A DNA stretch of 38,251 nucleotides from Bacteroidaceae bacterium (GCA_017479555.1 JAFVCB010000014.1:1-38251); one strand, 5' to 3'. Counted from the stretch's first letter, positions 17,792 to 27,926 are shown. Notes: generated by a model from the sequence alone, not told the origin. Program-made: numbers and translations.

Positions 17792-18325
17792 TATATTATA
17801 ACTCAACAACAATCTAAGTATGGAGCGCACATTTGAAGAAAGACAGAAATTGCTGATATCTTCCATGCGCCAAATGAGTCGTTAAAAGCTTTATAGTCAT
17901 TGAGAACCTAAGGCGACATAGAAACCTTACGCTCAAAAAAGCTTGACGAAAGTAAGCAGAAGAGCTGAACCAACAAAGAGAAACACGAGCTTTTGACGAA
18001 ACTTTTGAAAAACGGTACAACTTTGTATAAAGTTAACAACTCGAGGAATAAATATAGCTCAATTTTTGTATCTTTGCGGGCATAAAGTAGGTACTCAATT
18101 CTTTTTAGAAAGTAGGAAAAAGGAAATAAAAGAATTGTAGTAGTTTCTCCACGACATAAAGCAGTAAGAGACCCATTTTGCTTGACTCCAAAAACGCAGA
18201 CTAAACTTGCTTGAGGACTGCCTTGGCGAGCAAAAGTCTGTCGAAGAAGAACATACAAGCTTTCACAGCGTGGCTACACGATTGACTATGCTGTGATTGG
18301 CTCATACATAAGGCATAATATACCT
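17792..18325. other. 534-nt divergent intergenic region
   Basis: Between the lytic transglycosylase gene (minus) and sbcD (plus). It contains a plus-strand -7 box at 18069-18076 and an inverted repeat CAATTCTTTT / AAAAGAATTG (18096-18105, 18128-18137; 22-nt loop) in the predicted sbcD leader of about 250 nt. No convincing minus-strand promoter or coding frame was found. Confidence 0.55.
18069..18076 (+). promoter_or_regulatory. candidate -7 box upstream of sbcD
   Basis: TATCTTTG followed by C matches the consensus; no matching TTTG lies at the usual -33 position. Confidence 0.45.
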
Positions 18326-19558
18326 ATGAAAATACTTCATACAGCCGACTGGCATCTTGGTAACACTTTTCACGGCCACGATCGCGAAATAGAACAACGC
18401 CATTTCTTAGATTGGTTTGTAGACACTATTCGCCTGCATGCTCCCGATGCGATTTTGATTAGCGGAGATGTGTTTGACACGTCAAATCCTCCAGCTTGGG
18501 CTGAGGCGCTATTCTATCGTTTTATGCGCAACGTATCGGAGGCCTTGCCTGATGTGGAAATCATCATTGTGGGCGGAAACCATGATTCGCCGCGACGCTT
18601 AGAAGCACCTGCTCCACTTTTGAAGCTACACAACATACATGTAGTGGGAAGTGTGCCTCACAAGAGTGATGGAAGCATCAATATTGAGGCCTTAGCGATA
18701 CCTCTGCTTAATCGCACCTCTGGAGCTACGGAATGCATCTGCTGGGCTATGCCTTTCCTCCGAGCCGTTGATCAACCCGAAAATATGACGCAAACCGAGG
18801 CTTTGGCTTGGTATTACAATCAATTCTTGAAGGTGATGCGAAGTAGGGAATACAGAGACCTACCCTGCATTGCTACAGGTCATTTCTACACCAACAACGC
18901 TGAAATCTGCGCAAACGAGCACAGCGAGCGGTTGGTTGTAGGCGGGCAAGACCAAGTCAATGTCAATGTGCTGAGCGATGCATATAGCTATATTGCATTA
19001 GGGCATATTCACAAGGTACAATGCGTAAGTAGCCGTCCGGCCACCTACTATGCGGGTAGTGTATTGCCCATGTCGTTTAGCGAAAAACGCTATGAGCATG
19101 GCATCAACTTGGTAGAAATATTGGATGATGGTGCAGCACGCGTTCAGCGTATCGCCTACACTCCCTTGCGAAAGCTCATATCTATTCCTCAGAATGGGGT
19201 ATCGTCACCCGATGGTGTTCGCTACGAGATAGATAAACTTCCCAACAGAAAAGCCAATGATGACGGTAAGGATTGGCCTTACTTGGAAATACGTGTTTCA
19301 CAAGAACAACCTGAGCCGAAACTACTCTCTGAGGTCAGCGAGATGCTTCAAACGAAAGCAGTACATTTCTGTCGCATGACAGCGGTACACCATACCAACC
19401 AAGAACAAGAGCCTGAATTGACGGTAGAACGTCTGAAAACGCTTTCGCCACTTGATATGGCACAACGCGTGTACAAAGAAAGCTACGGCAACTATCTACC
19501 CGAAGAGATGGAAGCGCGTTTTCGCATAGCCTTTGAAGAGGTTAGCAACGAAGCATAG
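18326..19558 (+). CDS. sbcD: nuclease subunit SbcD (Mre11-like)
   Basis: A 410-residue Mn2+-dependent calcineurin-like phosphoesterase that with SbcC opens and trims hairpin and blocked DNA ends. The start at MKILHTADWHLGN was chosen because it places the first metal motif at residues 5-10. The other metal motifs follow in order: ILISGDVFD, IIIVGGNHDSP, TGHFYTNN and IALGHIHK. The C-terminal capping part (about 270-410) is present. sbcC follows after 58 nt, consistent with a two-gene operon for one complex. Confidence 0.95.
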   Translation: MKILHTADWHLGNTFHGHDREIEQRHFLDWFVDTIRLHAPDAILISGDVFDTSNPPAWAEALFYRFMRNVSEALPDVEIIIVGGNHDSPRRLEAPAPLLKLHNIHVVGSVPHKSDGSINIEALAIPLLNRTSGATECICWAMPFLRAVDQPENMTQTEALAWYYNQFLKVMRSREYRDLPCIATGHFYTNNAEICANEHSERLVVGGQDQVNVNVLSDAYSYIALGHIHKVQCVSSRPATYYAGSVLPMSFSEKRYEHGINLVEILDDGAARVQRIAYTPLRKLISIPQNGVSSPDGVRYEIDKLPNRKANDDGKDWPYLEIRVSQEQPEPKLLSEVSEMLQTKAVHFCRMTAVHHTNQEQEPELTVERLKTLSPLDMAQRVYKESYGNYLPEEMEARFRIAFEEVSNEA

Positions 19559-19616
19559 ACAGACCACTCATTCTTTTTTTCCTCAACCAAGCTCTCTCCT
19601 AAATACATTACCACCC

Positions 19617-22600
19617 GTGAATATAGAGAAAATCATCATTCGCAACCTCACATCCCTTGAGGGCGAACATATAATAGACTTCACCGAAGAACCCTTGCGC
19701 TCCGCTGGTTTGTTTGCCATCACAGGCAATACGGGGTCGGGCAAGAGTACCATCTTGGATGCTATATGTTTATCACTCTATGGACGCGCGCCGCGTTTTG
19801 AAGGCATAGAAGGCATCAAGAGCGACAAACTGGTAGAAGGTCCCGATGGCGAGAAGTCCATTCAAGCCAAAGACCCTCGTGGCCTACTGCGGCGCGGACA
19901 AACAGAAGGAGGGTGCACCATTGTTTTCTCTAAGCCTGATGGTTCACGCTATGAAGCAAGTTGGAGTGTGAGGCTGAAACGTACAGGCACATACGAACGT
20001 GCCGCACAAACCCTCCGACAACTATCTCCACGGAACATAGAGATTCCAACCAATGAGGTGCAACAACGCGTGCGCGACATCGTGGGACTCGACTACGAAC
20101 AATTCACGCGCACTATACTATTAGCTCAGAATAGTTTTGCTGGATTTTTGCGCGCAAGACACGATGAAAAATCTACGCTCTTAGAAAAACTTACAGGCAC
20201 AGAAATCTATGGAAAACTGTCTATCAAGATTTTCGAGAAGACACGCGCAGCCGAAAGCATCGTTAAGGAATATGCCACTCAGGAAGAAACGCTGATGCTA
20301 TCCCATCTCACGCCTGAGCAACAAAGTGAAGCAGAAGCTGAAAAGAAACAGTTGGAACTCAACATACAAGAAGCCAACCGTAGATTAGAAAACATTGCCA
20401 AACAGATAGAATGGCTTGACAATTATCAAGCAGCCACCAGAGAGTGCGAACGATTAGAGCGCGAGCGCGACGATGCCGACCGGACACGTATGTCAAGAAC
20501 GGCTGACGAACATGCCTTGAAGCTCTACGACCTCATACAGCCCATCGCACCCGTATGGCAACGTATACAAAGCCTGCGCTCTGCAGCTGAACGGCTTAGG
20601 AAAGAAGAGGAGGAACTTGGGCGCAAGCTCATTCTTGCTACGCAACAGTTAGAGGATGCCGCACGCTTCAATAAGCAAGCTACGGAAAAGCGCGAAGAGG
20701 CTCAACGAACATTGCAAAGTCGACAGAACGATATCGAAAAAGGCTTTTTGCTTACAGGCGAAATCAACACATCCAAACAAAGTGTGGAACGTGCTGCACA
20801 AACAGCCACTGAGACCGCTCGTGAACAACAAGGCAAACACGATAGTGTAGAAGCCCATAAGAAACGACTTGTCGAGCAAGAGAAAGAAGTTAGTAAGGAC
20901 AAATACCACCAACAAACGCTTGCTGTACATAGCAACATGTTTGATAACTTCAGCATAGTCAAGGATCGTCTCACGGAGTTTAAGGGAGAAGCTGATATCA
21001 ACGAGGAAGTACACAGGCTGCTCGTTGAGAAACAAATGAGGCTTAAAGACCTCAGCCTCTCTTTAGAACGCCTCAACCAACGTGGATTTGATATCAATAC
21101 ACGTATGCAGGCTCTAAAAAGCACACTGGATGTGCACCGACAAGGCGTAAAAGGCATTGATGGTGCCGAACTACAAAAGAAAGCGGCTAATATATCTTCA
21201 CAACTCCAACAACTCACACGAGCCGACAAACTTTGGCGACGTATAGCCGAGAGTTACGAACTCATCAACGAGCGACACAACAAAGTAGTACGCGACGAAG
21301 TTGACATAGAACAACTGCGACACAAAATAAGTATTTCTCGAGTAGAAGAAAACAATCTTGTTGAAGAGAATGAACGACACTATAAGTCGTATACCCTCTC
21401 TCAGAGCCAAGACATTCTTTCGTTGAGAAAAAACCTCGAAGAAGGTTCTCCCTGCCCTCTTTGCGGAGCAACGCACCATCCTTATCACACGGAGACCGAA
21501 CGTGCCCTCGGAGAACTTATCTCTAATTTGCGCTACGAGTGGCAAGATAGTAACGCACGTTTGTCGCGACATCGCGAAGCACTTCGTGCCTTGGAGTTGG
21601 AGCTACAACGCTTAGAGACACAGCATCTGTCAGATACTGAATATTTAGACGAGCGACGCAGAATGTTACAAGACGACATTGAGGAATGGAAATCCTATGC
21701 CGCCTTAGACGGATCGTTTGCCGACAGTTCTTCCACGGTGAACCACCATGCACGCATCACGCATATTTCGCTGCTTATCGACCGCACCAAGCGCGAGCGA
21801 GATGAACTGGAACGCAACCTACGCGAATACACACGCCATCAGAACCAAATCTCACAGATCAGCGAGGAAATAGCTTCTCTGACTGACGAGATCAATCAAG
21901 ACAAGGAGAAACAAGCCAATACGAAGCAAGAGATGGCACGCATGGAGGGTAAGATTGAAAATCTGCAAGAGCGCGTAGAACGTAGCGACAAGCGCTATCG
22001 CTTGCTCTATCAAGACCTCGATGCTTACATCAGCTTAACATCTTGGCTAGACGAATGGAAAAAGAGTCCAGAAGACTTCCGCACACGTCTCAGTGGTATG
22101 GAGGCTGACTGGAGGAGGGTGTCGGGAGCTATTGACAAAGGAGAAGCACGATTGGCCGCAATGCGTACCGAACTGGAACAGCTTCAGATAGCTGAGGCTG
22201 AAGCCAAACGTATCGCCGTAGAAGCCTCGGACAATCTTCGTAATCAACAAGAACAGCTGCAAGCCAAAGAAGCTGAATTTGAAAGAATATTTGGTGAGAG
22301 TGACCCTGCCACACTACAGTTACAGCTACAGAACAATATCGAAGTGGCACGTAGCAATGAGGAGAAAGCTATCCTTGCATGGCGGAATGCCTCAGACGAG
22401 GTAACCGAACTGAGAGGCAAGAAAATGCGTTTGCTCGAACAGCGCGAGGCCGATACCGAGGAGTATCAAGCCAAAACTTCTGAACTCGACCGCTGGATTC
22501 TGCTCTTCAATCGTGAGCACACTCCCATTCAGACTACAGAAATCAATCACCTTCTGGGTTCGGGACGTGACTTCATCTCTTTGCGCAAAGAACTACAAAT

Positions 22601-23372
22601 TCTACGCGACACACAGAAAGCTGCTCACCAACGTGTAGAAGCGGCCTCTAAACTGCTCAAAGATATGCACGACTTGCCCACTAAGCCACGCATTGAGGGT
22701 GACGCGGGGCGTGACATACTACACAACGAAGCCGACGAGGTATCTCTCAATTTGGCTACCCTCAAAGAGCAGCACATCAATGTCTCTGCACGGCTCATCG
22801 CTCACCATGAGACTTCGGAACGGCTCGGCGAACTCTCCCAGCAAATGGATAAGGCGCGCACCGACTATGATTGGTGGAACAGGCTCTCCAAGGTCTTCGG
22901 TTCGGCAGATGGAAAACGCTTCCGCGAATTGGCACAGCAATATACCTTTGCCAGCCTTGTAGCACGTGCAAACACTCAACTTGCCCACTTCTCACCACGC
23001 TACCAACTATCGATGTTGCCTGGCACGCTCATGCTGGAGGTCATCGATCGCGATATGTTCGACCGCCGTCGTTATGCCAACAGCCTTAGTGGTGGCGAAA
23101 CCTTTGTGGTAAGTTTGGCATTAGCTTTGGCACTGAGCAGTCTGAGTGGAGCAGGACTCCCATTGGGAAGCCTATTCATTGACGAAGGATTTGGAAACCT
23201 TGATCGCCAATCATTAGACTTAGTGATGACTGCGCTATCCAATTTAGAAAGCGCTGGAAAGAGAAAAGTAGGTATCATCAGCCATACTGAACAAATCAGG
23301 AATGGCATCACACCACAAATTCACCTTATCAATCATCAAGCAACTGGAAGCAGTAGCCTACGAATAGAATAG
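19617..23372 (+). CDS. sbcC: nuclease ATPase subunit SbcC (Rad50-like)
   Basis: A 1251-residue SMC-like ATPase partner of SbcD. I chose the GTG at 19617 because the family-typical MNIEKIIIRNLTSLEGEHII starts there; the ATG at 19533 would overlap sbcD by 26 nt and add a segment with no family character. Walker A is GNTGSGKS (37-44). Two long coiled coils flank the zinc hook C613-P-L-C616, which lies almost exactly midway. The ABC signature is LSGGE (1157-1161), and Walker B is SLFIDEGFGNLD. All elements needed for ATP-driven DNA-end tethering are present. Confidence 0.95.
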   Translation: MNIEKIIIRNLTSLEGEHIIDFTEEPLRSAGLFAITGNTGSGKSTILDAICLSLYGRAPRFEGIEGIKSDKLVEGPDGEKSIQAKDPRGLLRRGQTEGGCTIVFSKPDGSRYEASWSVRLKRTGTYERAAQTLRQLSPRNIEIPTNEVQQRVRDIVGLDYEQFTRTILLAQNSFAGFLRARHDEKSTLLEKLTGTEIYGKLSIKIFEKTRAAESIVKEYATQEETLMLSHLTPEQQSEAEAEKKQLELNIQEANRRLENIAKQIEWLDNYQAATRECERLERERDDADRTRMSRTADEHALKLYDLIQPIAPVWQRIQSLRSAAERLRKEEEELGRKLILATQQLEDAARFNKQATEKREEAQRTLQSRQNDIEKGFLLTGEINTSKQSVERAAQTATETAREQQGKHDSVEAHKKRLVEQEKEVSKDKYHQQTLAVHSNMFDNFSIVKDRLTEFKGEADINEEVHRLLVEKQMRLKDLSLSLERLNQRGFDINTRMQALKSTLDVHRQGVKGIDGAELQKKAANISSQLQQLTRADKLWRRIAESYELINERHNKVVRDEVDIEQLRHKISISRVEENNLVEENERHYKSYTLSQSQDILSLRKNLEEGSPCPLCGATHHPYHTETERALGELISNLRYEWQDSNARLSRHREALRALELELQRLETQHLSDTEYLDERRRMLQDDIEEWKSYAALDGSFADSSSTVNHHARITHISLLIDRTKRERDELERNLREYTRHQNQISQISEEIASLTDEINQDKEKQANTKQEMARMEGKIENLQERVERSDKRYRLLYQDLDAYISLTSWLDEWKKSPEDFRTRLSGMEADWRRVSGAIDKGEARLAAMRTELEQLQIAEAEAKRIAVEASDNLRNQQEQLQAKEAEFERIFGESDPATLQLQLQNNIEVARSNEEKAILAWRNASDEVTELRGKKMRLLEQREADTEEYQAKTSELDRWILLFNREHTPIQTTEINHLLGSGRDFISLRKELQILRDTQKAAHQRVEAASKLLKDMHDLPTKPRIEGDAGRDILHNEADEVSLNLATLKEQHINVSARLIAHHETSERLGELSQQMDKARTDYDWWNRLSKVFGSADGKRFRELAQQYTFASLVARANTQLAHFSPRYQLSMLPGTLMLEVIDRDMFDRRRYANSLSGGETFVVSLALALALSSLSGAGLPLGSLFIDEGFGNLDRQSLDLVMTALSNLESAGKRKVGIISHTEQIRNGITPQIHLINHQATGSSSLRIE

Positions 23373-23387
23373 CAAGAACGGTGCGTC

Positions 23388-23416
23388 TGACACCATATAT
23401 TATATATAAGGTGTCA
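23388..23416 (+). terminator. AT-rich-loop hairpin after sbcC
   Basis: TGACACC and GGTGTCA pair around a 15-nt AT-only loop region that itself can pair in part, 15 nt after the sbcC stop. No T-run follows, so read-through into rpoN is possible. Confidence 0.4.
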
Positions 23417-23575
23417 AGCAGAAGGTTTGTTTCGCACTTACCTCTCTTGCTAAGGACAACTCCAAGCCTGATTCTATGCCGTAGCACGTCTGCTTATAGA
23501 AAGGACAAAACCTACCTTTCTTTCTTCTGCACACTGGCATCATCTTTATCATTTCCACCCCTTTCCCTACAATCT

Positions 23576-25081
23576 ATGCCTCAAGAACTCATACAAACAC
23601 AAGAGGAGAGACAGATTCAAACGACACAAGCCCTACAAGTAGCCTTAGCACGTTTGATAGAACTCCCCACAGCAGACCTGCGCTCACGCATTGAGGAAGA
23701 GCTCATTGACAATGCGGCATTGGAGGTCAGCACCGAAGGTGAGGACTTTGGCGAGGATCATAGTCTAAACGAAATGGAAGAAAATGACCATGCTGAAGAC
23801 GAAGCCGACATCAACGACACCTACACCACTGAGCCGATTGAGACTACCGATGAGATTGGAGATTATCTGACCGAGGACGATGTTCCGAGTTATCTCTTGA
23901 GAAGAAGGGATGCCGAACAGTCTCAAATAGAAACGCCACTCACCTACGGCAGGTCGTTCTACGAAGAACTCACCGAACAGATTGGCGAGCATAGTCTCTC
24001 TCAGCACGAAGTTGAAGTGATGGAATACATCATCGGTTCGTTAGACAGCGATGGGTTGCTGCGCAAGTCTCTTCCCCGTTTGGCTGATGAGCTGGCTGTA
24101 TATCACGATATAGAGACTGACGAAGAAGAACTCAAACGGCTACTTGCCATACTACAAACCTTTGAGCCACGAGGCATAGGTGCTACCTCGCTCCAGGAAT
24201 GTTTACTCATCCAGTTGGATAGTCCCGACATCGTGTCGCCGTATAAGGAACAGGCAAAACGTATTCTCACGCACTATTTCAAAGATTTTGTAGCCAAACA
24301 CTGGGACATCGTGCAACAACGCATGAAGATGGACGACGAAGCGTTCAAGAGCGTAACCCATTTGCTCACGCACCTTAATCCTGCTCCAGGTAGCGTCTTC
24401 AACGAAGATGTATCGAGCAGTGCTCAAGTCGTAACGCCCGATTTCTTCATCGTAGTAGACGAAAGTTCGCAGACCATAAGCGTATTGCTCAACGAAGACG
24501 ACCTGCCTGACCTGCGTATTAGCCCTGCCTTCTATGACACTGTCAGACAGTATGTTGGGAAAAGCAAAACGCTCACGCGCGATCAAAGTGATGCTTATAT
24601 CTACGCCAAGCAGAAAGTCGAGTCGGCACAAAACTTCCTGAATCTCATCAAGCGGCGCAATTCTACACTTCGCATTGTGATGCAAACGATTGCAGAACAT
24701 CAACGTGACTTTTTCCTCGAGGGCGACGACGAATCGTTGCTACATCCCATGGCACTCAAGGACATCGCTCCCAAAGCGGGCGTAGACATCAGCACCGTTT
24801 CGCGAGTTGCTGCCAGCAAGTATTGCCAAACAGCGTACGGTGTCTACCCGCTACGCTTCTTCTTCTCGAATGAGATGCCTGCTGGTAGCGGCGAGGGCGT
24901 TTCTTCTCGTAAAGTGAAGTTGGCTCTGCGCGACATCATCGAACATGAAGACAAGCGTCATCCTTTCAGCGACGAAGCATTGGCCAAAGAAATGCAGAAA
25001 CGCGGGTTCAGTATTGCACGCCGCACCGTAGCGAAATATCGCGACCAAATGGGATTACCCAGTGGAAGGTTAAGAAAATAG
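23576..25081 (+). CDS. rpoN: RNA polymerase sigma-54 factor RpoN
   Basis: A 501-residue sigma factor recognising -24/-12 promoters and needing AAA+ activators. The start at MPQELIQTQEERQIQTTQAL gives the Gln-rich region I directly; the 65 codons upstream are low-complexity and unlikely. Region II (about 55-110) is very acidic. The core-binding domain follows, with EVMEYIIGSLDSDGLL and LQTFEPRGIGATSLQECLLIQ. The helix-turn-helix is in LKDIAPKAGVDISTVSRVAA, and the RpoN box is ARRTVAKYRDQMGLPSGRLRK less one residue, near the C-terminus. The next gene begins 36 nt later. Confidence 0.97.
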   Translation: MPQELIQTQEERQIQTTQALQVALARLIELPTADLRSRIEEELIDNAALEVSTEGEDFGEDHSLNEMEENDHAEDEADINDTYTTEPIETTDEIGDYLTEDDVPSYLLRRRDAEQSQIETPLTYGRSFYEELTEQIGEHSLSQHEVEVMEYIIGSLDSDGLLRKSLPRLADELAVYHDIETDEEELKRLLAILQTFEPRGIGATSLQECLLIQLDSPDIVSPYKEQAKRILTHYFKDFVAKHWDIVQQRMKMDDEAFKSVTHLLTHLNPAPGSVFNEDVSSSAQVVTPDFFIVVDESSQTISVLLNEDDLPDLRISPAFYDTVRQYVGKSKTLTRDQSDAYIYAKQKVESAQNFLNLIKRRNSTLRIVMQTIAEHQRDFFLEGDDESLLHPMALKDIAPKAGVDISTVSRVAASKYCQTAYGVYPLRFFFSNEMPAGSGEGVSSRKVKLALRDIIEHEDKRHPFSDEALAKEMQKRGFSIARRTVAKYRDQMGLPSGRLRK

Positions 25082-25117
25082 GCGTTGCCGCTCTCACTGC
25101 TCAACTCCACCCTTTAC

Positions 25118-25744
25118 ATGAGTCAAACAAATCAAGCCAAACGAATAATCACTGTAGCTGAAATCATATCGCGGATAAGTCGTCCGCAATATGCCGTGTT
25201 TGTAGCTATCATGGCTCTCTTTTTTTCGGCTACAGAGACAACTGGATTCGTACAGAGACTGTTTGTCTTGGCATTCATGTTTGTGCTTACGATTGGGCTA
25301 CCGTCCTTTATCATCGTATTGTGGCGTACGCTACATAAGCATCTTGAGCCTAACGAGACAACCGAACACAGGGATTGGCTACCCTACCTGTTCTATCTAT
25401 TCGTGTTTTTCTGCCTATTCTATTTCTTTCAACAATTCAGAGCCTCCCCCATTCTCACTGAGATTCTATGGATAGCCATACTGATGGACATCCTTTGTGC
25501 CGTTCTCTCTAAATTCCACCCATTGAGCAACCATGCCATCGCTGCGGGAAGCGTACTGAGCATGATGCTTTGCGTTTCGTTGCAGTATGCCATAGATACT
25601 TCCTTTACGCTCTATTTGCTCATTCTGTGGTGCGGACTGGTAAGCACCTCGCGCCTTATACTCAATAGGGAAACGCTTTACCAAACCAGTTTAGGAACTG
25701 CGACAGGCTTCATCGGCACTCTATTCATTGTATTATATACCTAA
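25118..25744 (+). CDS. PAP2-like integral membrane protein, degenerate
   Basis: A 208-residue protein with six to seven hydrophobic helices and short loops. The start at MSQTNQAKRIITVAEIISRI was chosen over the in-frame start at 25085 for its polar N-terminus. HPLSNHAIAAGSVLSMM and STSRLILNRETLYQTSLGTATGF resemble the later motifs of PAP2 phosphatases (S-x-H, then S-R-x5-H). However, the catalytic His positions are Asn/Glu-like here, so phosphatase activity is doubtful. It lies between rpoN and purE in what seems a single plus-strand run; the gap to purE is 28 nt. Function unknown. Confidence 0.6.
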   Translation: MSQTNQAKRIITVAEIISRISRPQYAVFVAIMALFFSATETTGFVQRLFVLAFMFVLTIGLPSFIIVLWRTLHKHLEPNETTEHRDWLPYLFYLFVFFCLFYFFQQFRASPILTEILWIAILMDILCAVLSKFHPLSNHAIAAGSVLSMMLCVSLQYAIDTSFTLYLLILWCGLVSTSRLILNRETLYQTSLGTATGFIGTLFIVLYT

Positions 25745-25772
25745 ACTTTCTTTGCCTACATATTCATACACT

Positions 25773-26285
25773 ATGAAAAAGACCCCACTCGTTAGTATCA
25801 TCATGGGCAGCACTTCGGATCTGCCTATCATGGAAAAAGCAGCCCAACAACTTGATGCGCTGCAAATCCCCTTTGAGATGCATGCGCTCTCTGCCCATCG
25901 CACGCCAAACGAGGTTGAGACATTTGCGCGTCAGGCTGCACCACGCGGATTGCGCGTCGTCATTGCAGCCGCTGGCATGGCCGCTGCGTTGCCTGGGGTC
26001 ATTGCGGCTCAGACCACACTGCCTGTCATTGGTGTGCCCATCAAGGGGATGCTCGATGGGTTGGACGCTCTCCTATCTATCGTACAAATGCCTCCTGGTA
26101 TACCTGTTGCTACAGTGGGTGTGAATGCGGCACAAAATGCGGCACTATTAGCTGCACAAATCATTGCCCAGACCGACCCGCAAGTGGCTGAACGGCTCAT
26201 CCAATTCAAAGACTCGCTGAAAGATAAAATCGTGAAGGCCAACGAGCAATTGGCCTCCGTGAAATACGACAATAAAACGAACTAA
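25773..26285 (+). CDS. purE: N5-carboxyaminoimidazole ribonucleotide mutase PurE
   Basis: A 170-residue class I PurE that converts N5-CAIR to CAIR in purine synthesis. The start at MKKTPLVSIIMGS gives the normal length. The hallmarks are IIMGSTSDLPIMEKAAQ, the active-site block LSAHRTPNEVETFA, AAAGMAAALPGVIAAQT and PVIGVPIKGMLDGLDALLSIVQMPPGIPVATVG. Its stop codon directly abuts the ispG ATG with no spacing, so the two are very likely translated from one mRNA. Confidence 0.95.
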   Translation: MKKTPLVSIIMGSTSDLPIMEKAAQQLDALQIPFEMHALSAHRTPNEVETFARQAAPRGLRVVIAAAGMAAALPGVIAAQTTLPVIGVPIKGMLDGLDALLSIVQMPPGIPVATVGVNAAQNAALLAAQIIAQTDPQVAERLIQFKDSLKDKIVKANEQLASVKYDNKTN

Positions 26286-27698
26286 ATGTCTACAAAAACA
26301 TCTCCTATTGAACAGCGGCAGTCCCATGCTGTTCGCGTGGGTGAACTCTATATCGGCGGCGACAACCCCATTCGCTTGCAGAGCATGACCACTACCGACA
26401 CCAACGACATTGAGGGTTCGGTGGAACAATGCTTGAAGATTGCTGAAGCGGGTGCAGACCTTGTCCGATTGACCACTCAGGGACTGCGCGAGGTGAAAAG
26501 CCTCGCAACGATTCACCAAAAGCTGCATCAGCATGGCTTTCGTCTGCCTTTAGTGGCCGATGTCCATTTCAACGCCAATGTAGCCGATGAGGCGGCCAAG
26601 GTGTGCGAGAAGGTACGTATCAATCCGGGCAACTACATTGACCCTGCGAGAAAGTTCAAGAAGATTACCTACACGGATGAGCAGTACGCTGCTGAAATTC
26701 AACGTTTGGAAGCCCGTTTCCTACAACTCTTAGCTATCTGTCGGCAGCACCATACGGCTTTGCGCCTTGGGGTCAACCACGGTTCGCTTTCCGACCGCAT
26801 CATGTCGCGCTACGGCGACACTCCTGAGGGAATCGTAGAGAGTTGTATGGAGTTTCTTCGTATCGCTCAGCGCGAAGGTTTTGCCGACATCGTCGTTTCC
26901 ATCAAAGCCAGCAACACCGTTGTGATGGTGCAAAGTGTGCGCCTACTCGTTGCCACGATGAAGGCTGAAGCCATGAGCTATCCTCTCCACTTAGGCGTTA
27001 CCGAAGCGGGTGAGGGCGAGGACGGACGCATCAAGAGTGCTGTAGGCATCGGCACATTGCTCACCGAAGGCATCGGAGACACCATACGCGTCAGCCTCAG
27101 CGAACCGCCCGAAGCCGAAATACCTGTTGCAGCCAAATTAGTGGCTATGCGCGAGGAGTGTGCCGCTCTATCCCAACAGGCTCTTCACACCATCAAAGGC
27201 GGAAAAGCCACGCTCACACTGCAAGCCGACGACTGGGAAACCTTACAGCTCAAAGCAGCCATGTCGTTGGGTGCTTTGCTGATTGACAAGCGTGCTACCG
27301 ACGTTGAAATCGTTGCCGATGGCTTCGACGCTGATAAGCTCAAAGACTTGGCCGACCGCATACTGCAAGCGGCGCGCATACGTTTCACGCGCACCGAGTA
27401 CATCAGTTGTCCTGGCTGTGGACGTACACTCTATGACTTACCTCAAACCATAGCACGCGTCAAGGCGGCTACGCAACATTTAGTAGGTCTCAAAATTGGT
27501 GTGATGGGCTGTATCGTCAACGGCCCTGGCGAAATGGCGGATGCCGACTACGGCTACGTTGGTGCAGCACGCGGAAAGGTGAGTCTCTATCGCGGTAAGG
27601 AATGCGTAGAGATGAACATTCCTGAGACGGAAGCCATATCGCACCTTTTAGCACTCATCAAGGCCGACCAAGAAGCGGCTGATACTTCTACTCCATAA
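26286..27698 (+). CDS. ispG: IspG (GcpE) with a shortened insert domain
   Basis: 4-hydroxy-3-methylbut-2-enyl diphosphate synthase of the MEP isoprenoid pathway, a [4Fe-4S] enzyme. At 470 residues it lies between the E. coli form (about 370) and the long three-domain form of Bacteroidetes and plants (about 600). The TIM barrel spans residues 10-285 (QSMTTTDTNDIEGSVEQ, LVADVHFNANVA, VTEAGEGEDGRIKSAVGIG). The cluster domain has C375 and C378 in ISCPGCGRTLYDL, C409 in GCIVNGPGE, and E416. Between them only about 85 residues remain of the insert (A*) domain, with QLKAAMSLGALLIDK still recognisable as its last part. It abuts purE. Confidence 0.93.
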   Translation: MSTKTSPIEQRQSHAVRVGELYIGGDNPIRLQSMTTTDTNDIEGSVEQCLKIAEAGADLVRLTTQGLREVKSLATIHQKLHQHGFRLPLVADVHFNANVADEAAKVCEKVRINPGNYIDPARKFKKITYTDEQYAAEIQRLEARFLQLLAICRQHHTALRLGVNHGSLSDRIMSRYGDTPEGIVESCMEFLRIAQREGFADIVVSIKASNTVVMVQSVRLLVATMKAEAMSYPLHLGVTEAGEGEDGRIKSAVGIGTLLTEGIGDTIRVSLSEPPEAEIPVAAKLVAMREECAALSQQALHTIKGGKATLTLQADDWETLQLKAAMSLGALLIDKRATDVEIVADGFDADKLKDLADRILQAARIRFTRTEYISCPGCGRTLYDLPQTIARVKAATQHLVGLKIGVMGCIVNGPGEMADADYGYVGAARGKVSLYRGKECVEMNIPETEAISHLLALIKADQEAADTSTP

Positions 27699-27828
27699 GC
27701 TCTAAGTCTAAGCACAACAAGCACTCAAAATCGCTTGAAGCTGATACAAAAACGAGGTATTCTCTGTTAAAAAGCAATAAAAAACAGCGATAAGCGGAAC
27801 TAAGCACGACAACAAGCCACCTTTTCTA

Positions 27829-27836
27829 TACCTTTG
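27829..27836 (+). promoter_or_regulatory. candidate -7 box of the thioredoxin/aspartic peptidase pair
   Basis: TACCTTTG then C, about 90 nt before the ATG at 27927; the -33 box is not evident. Confidence 0.5.
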
Positions 27837-27926
27837 CGCTCGCTGTGGAGGTCATGATGCCGAGGGCTTTCTCCGTGTTCTTAAAGACGCTACGCATAAT
27901 CACAACAAAAATTCATTGCAAAAGAT

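Noticed and set aside
19533..19616. Earlier ATG start for SbcC
   Set aside because: It would add 28 residues with no SbcC character and overlap sbcD; family-like sequence starts at the GTG at 19617.
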